Assembly (NCBI GenBank): GCA_947572385.1
Contig: CANPBX010000008.1
Coordinates: forward strand, 1 to 64,000
Length of the DNA: 64,000 nt
Source of the DNA: an uncultured Clostridia bacterium
Lineage (GTDB): Bacteria > Bacillota > Clostridia > Oscillospirales > Acutalibacteraceae
Direction: 5' to 3'
Part shown: piece after piece, positions 22,889 through 30,422 of the stretch
Numbering within the stretch: the stretch's first letter is position 1
Layout: every line of letters begins with the position of its first letter
Made by a program: the position numbers and the translations under genes
Notes under the pieces: generated by a model
Seen by the model: only the letters and a program-made list of their open reading frames with translations
The model's database searches: none
What the model was told of the DNA's origin: nothing

Positions 22889-23884
22889 TCAGTTGCCCCG
22901 GGCCGCATCGTAGACACTGAGCATGAGCTCCACGGTGTTTTTGATGCCGGGTATATCGTTTCGGAAGGGCTCGTTATTCAGCACGCAGCGGTAGAAGTCC
23001 TCGATGCAGCGCTTATGGCTGCTGCCCCAGTAGGCCTTGCCGGGGACGGTGGAGGCCGAGGTGAGATCCTCCCGCTCCACCCTGCCGTCCCGCCAGAAGC
23101 AGGTGAACAGCTCGCCCTCCAGGCGGAGGGTGGCGTTTTCACAGGCCAGCTCAAAGATGACCGGCGCGTCGGCGCAGTAGGCGGTGGTGGCGTAGAAAAG
23201 CCCCCGGGCCTCCCCGAAGTCGAGGGTCGCCTCCAGGGTGTCCTCCACCTCGATGACCCCCGGCAGGTGCCGGTTCGAGAGGCTTGCCCCAAGCACCCGG
23301 CCCGGGCCCAGGAAGTAGGCCATCAGGTCGAGAGTATGCACCGCCTGGTTGATAAGCGCGCCGCCGCCCTCGGTGGCAAGGCTCCCCCGCCAGCCGCTTT
23401 CGGTGTAGTAGGCCGCGTCCCGCCGCCAGGTGACAAAGCCCCGGGAGCCCAGGATCTTCCCCGCCCTCCCTGAGTTTACAAGCTCCAGCATGGCCCGGGT
23501 GCTGCCGTTATAGCGGTTCTGGAAGCATATGCCCACGGGCACCCTGTCCCCGAGCGCCGAAAACTCCGCCCACTGGGAGCGGTCCGTCACAGGGGGCTTC
23601 TCGGTGAAGACCTTTATCCCACGGTCTGCGGCCTCCTTTGCCATGGGGGTGTGCAGGTAGTGGGGGGTGCAGATGTGCAGCACGTCTATCGGCTCTCGGT
23701 CAAGGAGCTCCTCGAGGGAGCTGTAGGAGCTGCCGCCAAACTTCTCAGCCATGGCCTCTGAGCGCTGGGGCCTGATATCGGCGAAGGCTGTCAGATCGGC
23801 CTCCGCCATAGAGGAGAGCGCCAGGGCGTGGACCTGGGCTATGCCCCCGCAGCCAACTATTGCACAACGGAGCCTGCCGCTCAT
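22889..23884 (-). CDS. Gfo/Idh/MocA family oxidoreductase
   Basis: 331 residues: Rossmann motif IVGCGGIAQVHALAL near residue 9, FTEKPPVTDRSQW around 91 with the EKP lysine, and GGGALINQAVHTLDLMAYFLG around 173-193. It probably acts on a cyclitol or sugar acid together with the epimerase encoded just upstream: the ATG overlaps that gene's stop by 4 bp. Substrate unknown. Confidence 0.92.
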   Translation of the reverse strand: MSGRLRCAIVGCGGIAQVHALALSSMAEADLTAFADIRPQRSEAMAEKFGGSSYSSLEELLDREPIDVLHICTPHYLHTPMAKEAADRGIKVFTEKPPVTDRSQWAEFSALGDRVPVGICFQNRYNGSTRAMLELVNSGRAGKILGSRGFVTWRRDAAYYTESGWRGSLATEGGGALINQAVHTLDLMAYFLGPGRVLGASLSNRHLPGVIEVEDTLEATLDFGEARGLFYATTAYCADAPVIFELACENATLRLEGELFTCFWRDGRVEREDLTSASTVPGKAYWGSSHKRCIEDFYRCVLNNEPFRNDIPGIKNTVELMLSVYDAARGN

Positions 23885-24759
23885 GCCAGCGCCCCCTTTC
23901 CGTCCAGCCGGGAGAGTATCTCCCGCAGGGAGCTGAGGGCCAGCTCCCAGGCCTCGGGGCCGCTGAGGGCTGCGCGCCGCTCGCGGGGGTCCTGCTCCAG
24001 GGACTGCAGCCCCGCGAAATCAGTCAGGTGGGGCTCAAGGGAGAGGAAGCCCTTCCAGCCGGAGGAGAGGAGCCGTCCCAGTATCTCCTCCACCTGCCCT
24101 ATGCCATGCCCCGCCGGGACTATCTGCTTCCCAGCCGAGGCGTCCTTTATATGCACATACTCTATGTACGGCTCCAAGATATCAAAGGCCTCCATAGTGG
24201 GCTGGCCCACCTCCACGAAGTTGGCAAAGTCAAACACGGCCCTGAAATTCTCACAGCCCAGCTGCTCCATTATGTCCAGGCACCGGGGGGCGGTGTCGCC
24301 GTATATCCCCTTCTCGTTCTCGTGGAGCAGCACCGAGCCCCAGCCCTTTGCCTCCTCCACCATGGCACAGAGCCGGTCCATGACTTCATTCCGGTACTCA
24401 GCCGGGTCCGCGCCCTTTGGCAGGTAGAAGCTGAATATGCGTATGTAGGGCGCGGAGAGCTCCTTCTGGATCTCCAGCGTCCTTTTGAGCTTGTCCATAT
24501 GCCGGGGGAAGTCGTCTTTTATATCTATCTTGCCTATGGGGGAGCCTATGGAGGAGACGGCTATCCCGGCAGAGGAGAGACCCTCTTTGACCTCCCGGAG
24601 CTTCCCGCCTGTAAGGTCCGACACATTTATACCGTCTATGCCCCGCAGCTCGATATGGGACACCCCAAGGCGGTCCAGTGCCGAGAGCTGTTCACTGAAG
24701 CTGGGGGAATACTCGTCGGCAAAGCCGCTTATAACGGCCTGAGCTTTTATGTCTATCAT
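23881..24759 (-). CDS. Sugar phosphate isomerase/epimerase (AP endonuclease family 2 fold)
   Basis: 292 residues of a TIM-barrel fold with metal-binding acidic and histidine residues in ELRGIDG, LLHENEKGIYGD and YVHIKDASAGKQIVPAGHG. This family includes inosose dehydratase and related keto-sugar isomerases. First gene of a two-gene operon with the oxidoreductase, suggesting a shared sugar or inositol-type pathway. Confidence 0.9.
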   Translation of the reverse strand: MIDIKAQAVISGFADEYSPSFSEQLSALDRLGVSHIELRGIDGINVSDLTGGKLREVKEGLSSAGIAVSSIGSPIGKIDIKDDFPRHMDKLKRTLEIQKELSAPYIRIFSFYLPKGADPAEYRNEVMDRLCAMVEEAKGWGSVLLHENEKGIYGDTAPRCLDIMEQLGCENFRAVFDFANFVEVGQPTMEAFDILEPYIEYVHIKDASAGKQIVPAGHGIGQVEEILGRLLSSGWKGFLSLEPHLTDFAGLQSLEQDPRERRAALSGPEAWELALSSLREILSRLDGKGALA

Positions 24760-24789
24760 AATGACCCTCCTGCATGATTTTCTGTGTCC

Positions 24790-24817
24790 ATTATAGCACG
24801 CGGGATGGGAATGTCAA
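24790..24817 (-). promoter_or_regulatory. Promoter of the epimerase-oxidoreductase operon
   Basis: Minus strand: TTGACA (24817-24812), 16 bp, TATAAT (24795-24790). The -35 overlaps the stop codon of the upstream serpin gene. Confidence 0.8.
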
Positions 24818-26151
24818 GGGCGATCGACAATGCCTATAAAGAGGGGCAGGCCGTCCCGGGACTGTATGAGGAAGATGAAGGGCCGGCCGAGGCAGAGCTC
24901 GATGGGTGCGGCGCCGGGGGCTTCGCCCGAGTCCATAGAAAGCTGTACATATGAGGCCGCTTCGCACCCGTTTTCATCTATTCTGACCCGAGCGGCATGG
25001 TCCACCCTGCTGATGTATACAGGCATATGGCTGTTGAGAAGTGGGGCGAAGTTGGCGGACATGAGGTCAAAGGCGTCGGTAATGCCCATCTTTTTAAGAA
25101 CGCCGCTGAGCTCATTGTCCGACTGCACGTCGGACATGGGGACAGTGACGCTTATATTGCGGCGGCTGGTGCGGGATCCATCCTCATGGTTCGTGTATCT
25201 GTCCCGGAGGAACCCCCAGAAGAGGCTGCTATCCCCCAGCACGCTGCCCATATCCACCCCATCGTCCGGCAGTATAAAGGTCATGGACTCCCCGCCGGAG
25301 AAGGGCAGGGTTGCCGCGGTGAAGATCTCACCGTTATAATAGCTGCCATATATGGTCTTGTACATAAAGCTGCATTCTTCATCGCCGTCCGGGGAGTGGA
25401 AGTATTTGGTACAGGTGTACGGCGTAAATGGGGAGCTCCAGCTGGCCTTGAAGTAGACGGCGCTCATAAGGCTCATGACCATTGGATCGGGCAGTTTCAG
25501 GCCCTCTGCGCTCTCCTGCAAAATGCCGTGGGTTTTCTCGTTTGTCCACTCCTGTAGGAGCTTATTGTACCCATCGGTACCCGGCTCCCCCCGAAAGCTG
25601 TCTGCAAAGTGTTCACTTGCCAGGATATCCAGAGTATCCTGATCATAGCCGACAGAATTGCTGAGCCAGACGGAGCTTGCAAGCTCCGCCTGGCTGTCCT
25701 CCCGGGTATCGGAGCATAGGGCCTGAATGTACCCGGAGCCCTCCCGCAGGGGCTCCGGGGAGATAACGCCGAACTGTTCCAGTATCTGGGCGCGGGTGCT
25801 TCCGCCTGCTGTCTCGGCGGCCATTGCAAGGGCTATGGAGAGGTTTACAGGGGAGTACACAAGGTTTTCTCCACCGTGCCCTGAGAGTATCAGCCGGGCG
25901 TTGTCTTCCCGGAAGGATAAATATATCCTGGGTATGAATGTGGTGTCAGCGCGGTACTCCGAAGCCAGGCCCTGAAGTGACTCCAGGGCCTCGTCGGTGA
26001 GCTCCGGGCCCGCCAGCCTTGCGCTCCCTGTGGACAGCGGCCTGGCGCGGGCCCCGGCGCCGCTGAAGGCTACTGCCGCTGCCGTCACGGCTAAAATGAC
26101 CGCCAATACTATCAGCGCCAGCATAAGCCTTTGGCTCCTTTTCAGCTTCAT
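24814..26151 (-). CDS. Serpin family protease inhibitor, membrane-anchored or secreted (second of two)
   Basis: 445 residues. The start is the ATG at 26151, 7 nt after GAGGAGG; the open frame extends 6 codons further. A signal-anchor helix (about 8-30: MLALIVLAVILAVTAAAVAF) precedes a complete serpin fold. Family segments include ASSVWLSN, FTPYTCTKYFH, and the C-terminal RPFIFLIQSRDGLPLFIGIVDRP. The reactive-loop hinge is DENGCEAASYVQ, with small residues at P15 and P12-P10 as in inhibitory serpins. No lipobox is seen, so it probably stays tethered outside the membrane. Last gene of a sigma-serpin-serpin operon. Confidence 0.9.
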   Translation of the reverse strand: MKLKRSQRLMLALIVLAVILAVTAAAVAFSGAGARARPLSTGSARLAGPELTDEALESLQGLASEYRADTTFIPRIYLSFREDNARLILSGHGGENLVYSPVNLSIALAMAAETAGGSTRAQILEQFGVISPEPLREGSGYIQALCSDTREDSQAELASSVWLSNSVGYDQDTLDILASEHFADSFRGEPGTDGYNKLLQEWTNEKTHGILQESAEGLKLPDPMVMSLMSAVYFKASWSSPFTPYTCTKYFHSPDGDEECSFMYKTIYGSYYNGEIFTAATLPFSGGESMTFILPDDGVDMGSVLGDSSLFWGFLRDRYTNHEDGSRTSRRNISVTVPMSDVQSDNELSGVLKKMGITDAFDLMSANFAPLLNSHMPVYISRVDHAARVRIDENGCEAASYVQLSMDSGEAPGAAPIELCLGRPFIFLIQSRDGLPLFIGIVDRP

Positions 26152-26165
26152 AATAGGACCTCCTC

Positions 26166-27605
26166 TCAACTGTCTATGCGGTTTACCGCGCCCATATATA
26201 CCGGCAGGCTCCCGTTGCTGATCATGGCGAACAGGAAGGGCCGGTCCAGGATGAGGTCTATCTCCTCCTCCGGGGGCGGCTCGGCTCCGGCGGCTTCCAT
26301 TATCATCACCGACGCGCCCTCGCAGCCCTCCTCGTCGATGGACACCCGGCAGGTATGGGTGACGCTGGTGAAGGCAAAGTCCTGGTCGGTCATGGGGGAA
26401 AAGCTGCCTTTACCGCTCTCGAAAATGCCGTTTACGCCCATATCCCTGAGCCCCGGGGCCATCTCCATATTGGAGGTCAGATCGAATTTCGGCACGCTCA
26501 GGTTAATTATTGCCCTGCTCCGGCTTTTCCATTTGTATGGGTCTTCAAGATAAACGGCTGTAAACTCCTTATACTCGGGGTCCGCAAGGAGCTCGTTGGT
26601 GGTAATGCCCTCGTTGGGCAGCACAAAGAGCATTTCCTGGGAGCCGTACATATGCTTTGACACTGCGATAAAATTCTCGCCCTTAAAATAGGTGTTCTCG
26701 TCCGACTGGTTCATGAAGGTGCAGGGCTGCTCCATGTAGGCCGAGCGGAAGCTGCCCTCGGTGTTCTGGGCTGGGTCGAACTCATAAAACCAGCGTGCCT
26801 TATAATACAGTGTGCTGTCCAGGTACATGAGGGCCATGGGGTCGGTGTCAAGCTCCGGGAGCAGGCCGTCCAGATAGCCGTTGGTCTTCTCGCTGAGCCA
26901 GTCAAGGTGGATGCGGTCGTACTCGTCACTGCCCATGTCCCCTCTGAAGCTGTCGGCAAAGTAGTTTTCAGCCAAAATATCCAGCACCGGCTGCTTATAG
27001 TCCACGGAGTTCGAGAGCCACAGGGAGTTTGCCAGAAGGCAGGTGCTCTGCTCCCGGGAGAAGCTGGCGCACCAGATCTGCCGGGCGCTGTCCCTCAGGT
27101 CCTCTATGCCGGGGCTTTTTAGCAGGCTGAGGATCTCCTGCCGGGGCCCGCCCTCACAGAGCTCCGCGGACATCCCCAGCACGGTGTACAGGCTGATGGG
27201 GCTGAATATCATATTCTCGCCGTTCCCGGCGGTGAGGAAGGTCTCGGCGCTGTCGGCCCAGAAGCCCCCCAGCCGCCGGGAATATTCCTCCCGGTTTTCA
27301 AAATACTCATTCCTGCCCTGTTCGATGGGCTCAGGGCCTTCGGCTTCGCCGGAGAAGGAGCCCTCCTCCAAGGCCCCAGAGACATCGGGCTCAGGGTACC
27401 GGGCTTCTGCAAGCTGGGCGGCGCCGGTATAGAGCGGCTGCGCGCCCGGGAGGCGGGCCCGGAGAAAGGGCGCGGCAATGATCGCCAGAACCAGGCAGGC
27501 GGCGATCGGCGCAATATACCACAGGCGGGAGCGGCGGGGCTTGGCAAACTCTATCTGGTCGTCCCGGATATCGGTGATCGCGTCAAATATGTCCTCAGGC
27601 TTCAT
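26166..27605 (-). CDS. Serpin with anti-sigma-like cytoplasmic N-terminus and membrane anchor
   Basis: 479 residues in three parts. Residues 1-28 (MKPEDIFDAITDIRDDQIEF) resemble the short cytoplasmic segment of anti-sigma proteins encoded after ECF sigma genes in Clostridia. Residues 29-48 form a membrane helix (YIAPIAACLVLAIIAAPF). From about 90 to the end is a serpin domain ending DRPFLFAMISNGSLPVYMGAV. The hinge is DEEGCEGASVMIMEAAGAE, with Ala/Gly near the predicted P1, which would suit elastase-like proteases (inference). The ATG overlaps the sigma gene stop by 4 bp. The serpin call is strong; the anti-sigma role is inferred. Confidence 0.87.
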   Translation of the reverse strand: MKPEDIFDAITDIRDDQIEFAKPRRSRLWYIAPIAACLVLAIIAAPFLRARLPGAQPLYTGAAQLAEARYPEPDVSGALEEGSFSGEAEGPEPIEQGRNEYFENREEYSRRLGGFWADSAETFLTAGNGENMIFSPISLYTVLGMSAELCEGGPRQEILSLLKSPGIEDLRDSARQIWCASFSREQSTCLLANSLWLSNSVDYKQPVLDILAENYFADSFRGDMGSDEYDRIHLDWLSEKTNGYLDGLLPELDTDPMALMYLDSTLYYKARWFYEFDPAQNTEGSFRSAYMEQPCTFMNQSDENTYFKGENFIAVSKHMYGSQEMLFVLPNEGITTNELLADPEYKEFTAVYLEDPYKWKSRSRAIINLSVPKFDLTSNMEMAPGLRDMGVNGIFESGKGSFSPMTDQDFAFTSVTHTCRVSIDEEGCEGASVMIMEAAGAEPPPEEEIDLILDRPFLFAMISNGSLPVYMGAVNRIDS

Positions 27606-28159
27606 ATCGTATAGCCCTCCTTTTCAAGGCAGTTTTTAAGTGATCTTCTCAGCTGATAGGTGCGCTGGGCGAGGCCGCCGGGGGCCTCGCCCGTCTCGGC
27701 GGAGATCTCCGCCAGGCTGTCGCAGAACCAGTAGCGCCGCACAAACAGCACCCGGTCCCTTGGGGGCAGGCCGTCCAGCCACCGGGCCACTATATTTGTG
27801 AGCGCACGGGCGTCCACCTGGTCGTCTAAAGAGCTGCCGTCCGGCAGGCAGTCCGCAAGCTCGGAGAGCATACTGTCCATGCCGCAGGAGCGCTTTGAGG
27901 CCCTCTCCGAGCGGTATCTCGAGACTGACAGGTTCCTTGTGACCCGCCCCAGGAAGGCCCGCAGGGAGCGGGGTATAAGGGGCGGTATCTGCCTCCAGGC
28001 GGCAAAAAGCGCGTCGCTGACACACTCCTCGGCGTCCTCAACAGAGCCCAGCAGGTTAAGTGCTATCTTATTGCAGTATGGCCCGTACTTGCGGCGGGTC
28101 TCGCTGATAGCCAGCTCGTCCCGGCGCTTAAACAGCTCGATAATGCGCATATCCTCCAC
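27602..28159 (-). CDS. ECF-type RNA polymerase sigma factor
   Basis: 185 residues from the GTG at 28159, which lies 9 nt after AAGGAGG; a longer frame from 28189 lacks a ribosome-binding site. Region 2 includes YGPYCNKIALNLLGSVEDAEECVSD (about 22-46) and region 4 PPRDRVLFVRRYWFCDSLAEISAETG with GGLAQRTYQLRRSL as recognition helix. Directs transcription of a small regulon, probably including its own operon with the two serpins. Translationally coupled to the anti-sigma-like serpin. Confidence 0.9.
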   Translation of the reverse strand: MEDMRIIELFKRRDELAISETRRKYGPYCNKIALNLLGSVEDAEECVSDALFAAWRQIPPLIPRSLRAFLGRVTRNLSVSRYRSERASKRSCGMDSMLSELADCLPDGSSLDDQVDARALTNIVARWLDGLPPRDRVLFVRRYWFCDSLAEISAETGEAPGGLAQRTYQLRRSLKNCLEKEGYTI

Positions 28160-28265
28160 AGGGTTCCCCCTCCTTGAAAGGCCTCTCATGTATATAGTCG
28201 CAGGAATTCGGGAAATATTGAAGGGAAATTGAAAAAAATTTTGGGACCATTCTTACAATAAGAGC

Positions 28266-28294
28266 TTGACAAATCGATTATATTCAGGTATCCT
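28266..28294 (+). promoter_or_regulatory. Promoter of the secreted 220-aa protein gene
   Basis: TTGACA (28266-28271), 17 bp, TATCCT (28289-28294). The leader of about 100 nt has a GGCGCG/CGCGCC-like stem near 28346-28365. Confidence 0.7.
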
Positions 28295-28398
28295 AACAGA
28301 AGGAATATTATGTAAAGCAGGGGGGAGGTGCCAATAGACCATGCAGGGCGCGCTGAAGGCGCGAAAAAGTCAACTGAATTAGAGAAAGGCGGGTAAAT

Positions 28399-29061
28399 AT
28401 GAAAAAAGCAACAAGCATTCTGGCAGTTCTGATCCTAATGGTTTCTTTGGCGGTCTCTGCAAACGCGGCGGAGCAGGAGAGCCCCAAGGGCGGCGAGGAC
28501 GTGAAAGAAAGGGTCACCCTTCGCGTGCATGAGTATATGCTCTCTGATATGGCAAAGGCAAAGGCCGGAGCATTATCAGACGAGGAGCTCATTGCCATGG
28601 CTTCCCGCGTGGATGATATCGTCCGCGAGGAGCACATCAACGCCGGCTGGACAGAGGTAAAAACCAAGCCCCATACCGCTCAGGAGGTCAGGCGGATCGT
28701 TGAGCGGGAGGTTGACCCGAGGGCCGTTTCATTAGCATATATGGACGTAGAGCAGGCCCCGGAGGAGCTGAAGGGCTATATATTGTCGGCAAGGCGGGAG
28801 ACGATCTGCCGCTTTGAGTGGCAGGCAGATGGCGATGGGACCTGTATACCCTACGGCTCTGATGACGATGAAGAGGCAAAAACCTTTGAGATCTCCCCGA
28901 GGTTCAGCGATCTGTTCCCCGGCTGGTACGAGCCCCAGGCAGATCTGGCCCTGCCCGACTGGAGGGACGCCCCGGAAATTGAGTCAGGCATTTATGAAGC
29001 GGTGCTCTCCGCGTCTATTGGATGCAGTATGCCGTACGATATCCTGTATGCCGCGGCGTAA
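28399..29061 (+). CDS. Secreted protein of unknown function
   Basis: 220 residues with a clear signal peptide (MKKATSILAVLILMVSLAVS, cleavage likely after ANA at about residue 24). The mature part is acidic and mixed helical, with a Trp/Pro-rich C-terminal third (LFPGWYEPQADLALPDW). No catalytic motif or cell-wall anchor seen. Own promoter; the next gene starts with a separate promoter. The neighbouring sigma-serpin operon is divergent, so a link through the sigma factor is possible but unproven. Confidence 0.8.
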   Translation: MKKATSILAVLILMVSLAVSANAAEQESPKGGEDVKERVTLRVHEYMLSDMAKAKAGALSDEELIAMASRVDDIVREEHINAGWTEVKTKPHTAQEVRRIVEREVDPRAVSLAYMDVEQAPEELKGYILSARRETICRFEWQADGDGTCIPYGSDDDEEAKTFEISPRFSDLFPGWYEPQADLALPDWRDAPEIESGIYEAVLSASIGCSMPYDILYAAA

Positions 29062-29070
29062 GCACACACC

Positions 29071-29099
29071 TTGACAAACCCCTCTGTCCCGGCTATAAT
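29071..29099 (+). promoter_or_regulatory. Consensus promoter of the erm locus
   Basis: TTGACA (29071-29076), 17 bp, TATAAT (29094-29099). Confidence 0.88.
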
Positions 29100-29153
29100 A
29101 TAAGCACAACAGCCGGGCCTGCCCGGTGAGACAGGAGGACAGAGGGAATAAGC

Positions 29154-29192
29154 ATGTTGAGCTGCGTCTCTTTTGCACGTTTGAGGAAATGA
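29154..29192 (+). CDS. Erm-type leader peptide (12 residues)
   Basis: The ORF encodes MLSCVSFARLRK and lies 111 nt before the methylase relic, behind GAGGGAATAAGC. Its C-terminal part contains Arg-Leu-Arg, the plus-x-plus motif at which macrolide-bound ribosomes stall in leader peptides such as ErmDL. The position and motif support an inducible leader; no expression evidence. Confidence 0.65.
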   Translation: MLSCVSFARLRK

Positions 29193-29303
29193 CAGAGGCA
29201 TGACAAAAATATCCCGCAGCCGGGGCTGTCCGGCAAAAGCCGCGGGTAGCTTTGCCATGTCTCTTTCGCCGTCTATTCAAACTTACGAAAGAGGTGCTTT
29301 TTC
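29170..29303 (+). promoter_or_regulatory. Translational attenuator of the erm gene
   Basis: CTCTTTCG (29261-29268) pairs perfectly with CGAAAGAG (29286-29293), which contains the erm Shine-Dalgarno, so the ribosome site is sequestered. Upstream, CTTTTGC inside the leader peptide (29170-29176) is complementary to GCAAAAG (29233-29239), and GGCAAA (29232-29237) can also pair with TTTGCC (29251-29256). These mutually exclusive stems are what macrolide-induced attenuation needs. Confidence 0.65.
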
Positions 29304-29751
29304 ATGCCTAAAAATAACCGCCGCGGCGGGCAGGCCCCGGTATGGGCCTCACAGAATTTTCTTACAGGCAGGGCAGAGATACTGCGGCTGCTGAACACAT
29401 ATGCAAAAGGGACCATGTGCTGGAGATCGGCCCCGGGAAGGGGCATATCACCCGGGAGCTCATAGGTCGCTGCGGGCGGCTGACGGCTGTGGAGCTGGAC
29501 CATAGCCTGTGGGCGCGGCGCTGCTGGAGCTCAGGCGGAGGGAGGCCCCCCACCTGCCCTGGGAGCAGCAGAGGGAGTACAGGGCCTTTTTGGAGCGGGC
29601 CTTCCGGGAGGGCCCAAGGTCCCTGCTGACGAACAGGCAGATATCCACGGCCCTGCGCCTTGAGGGCCTGCCGCCCGCGGCCCGGGACGGCAATATGGAG
29701 TATGTACAGTGGCTCTGCCTTTTCCGATGCTGGCATAAATTTTATCTTTAA
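29304..29751 (+). pseudogene. Decayed 23S rRNA (adenine-2058-N6) methyltransferase, erm family
   Basis: Three blocks of one Erm protein are found in different frames. Block 1: MPKNNRRGGQAPVWASQNFL, then TGRAEILRLL (QNFLT motif). Block 2, after a likely 1-base deletion near 29390: HICKRDHVLEIGPGKGHITR (SAM-binding motif I) and LTAVELDHSLW. Block 3, after loss of about 100 codons near 29510: REYRAFLERAFREG, then SLLTNRQISTALRLEGLPP and MEYVQWLCLFRCW. Intact Erm proteins have about 245-290 residues; only about 148 codons remain. It cannot make an active methylase. Such genes confer macrolide-lincosamide-streptogramin B resistance when intact. Confidence 0.85.
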
Positions 29752-29793
29752 AATTATATTTTCATTTAAAACTTTATCTTCAGGAGAATATAT

Positions 29794-30303
29794 ATGATAA
29801 TACTGATAGCGGGAAGCTCGCACACAGGGAAGACCCTCCTGGCCCAGAGGCTGCTGGAGAAATACCGCTGGCCGTATCTCTCCATAGACCATCTGAAGAT
29901 GGGGCTCATAAGGAGCGGGCAGACAGAGCTCACCCCCGAGGACGACAGGGAGCTCACGGTTTACCTCTGGCCTATTGTCCGGGAGATGGTGAAGACCGCC
30001 ATAGAGAATAAACAGGACCTGATAGTCGAGGGGGTCTATATCCCCCATAACTGGCGGGAGGGCTTTGGCGGGGAGTACCTTCGGGAGATAAGGTACGTGT
30101 GCCTTGCCATGACGAGGGATCATATCGAAAGGCATAGGGGGGACATACTCTCCCACGGCAGCGATATCGAGGAGCGGCTGGAGGATGATATAAACTGGGA
30201 TGAGCTGATAAGGGAGAACGAGGAGAACCTTCGGGTGTGCAGGGAGCTGGGGGAGAGGGTCCTGGTGATAGACGGGGTGTATGAGGTGGATCTTGACATA
30301 TAG
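29794..30303 (+). CDS. P-loop kinase-like protein (AAA/zeta-toxin-like nucleotide kinase fold)
   Basis: 169 residues. Walker A is GSSHTGKT at 7-14, followed by SIDHLKMGL (about 34-42, the nucleotide-kinase DH motif) and LIVEGVYIP (about 76-84), a Walker B-like strand. Resembles small kinases annotated as 2-phosphoglycerate kinase-like or adenylate-kinase-like. AGGAG precedes the ATG. The AT-rich upstream stretch of about 40 bp differs from surroundings and may mark an insertion boundary next to the erm relic. Substrate unknown. Confidence 0.8.
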   Translation: MIILIAGSSHTGKTLLAQRLLEKYRWPYLSIDHLKMGLIRSGQTELTPEDDRELTVYLWPIVREMVKTAIENKQDLIVEGVYIPHNWREGFGGEYLREIRYVCLAMTRDHIERHRGDILSHGSDIEERLEDDINWDELIRENEENLRVCRELGERVLVIDGVYEVDLDI

Positions 30304-30324
30304 TCACAAATCCCCGCGCCCCCC

Positions 30325-30353
30325 TTGCGTTTCCCCCCAATATTTGGTATAAT
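30325..30353 (+). promoter_or_regulatory. Promoter of the flippase gene
   Basis: TTGCGT (30325-30330), 17 bp, TATAAT (30348-30353) preceded by TGG (extended -10). Confidence 0.75.
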
Positions 30354-30422
30354 AATAAAAATACAGGCCATAACCACAACGGGTTTGGGCATAATAACCC
30401 TGGCAGAGGAAGGAGGGGGAAG

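Noticed and set aside
29304..29751. Calling the erm region an intact resistance gene
   Set aside because: Frames are broken by a 1-base deletion and about 100 codons of the core are missing.
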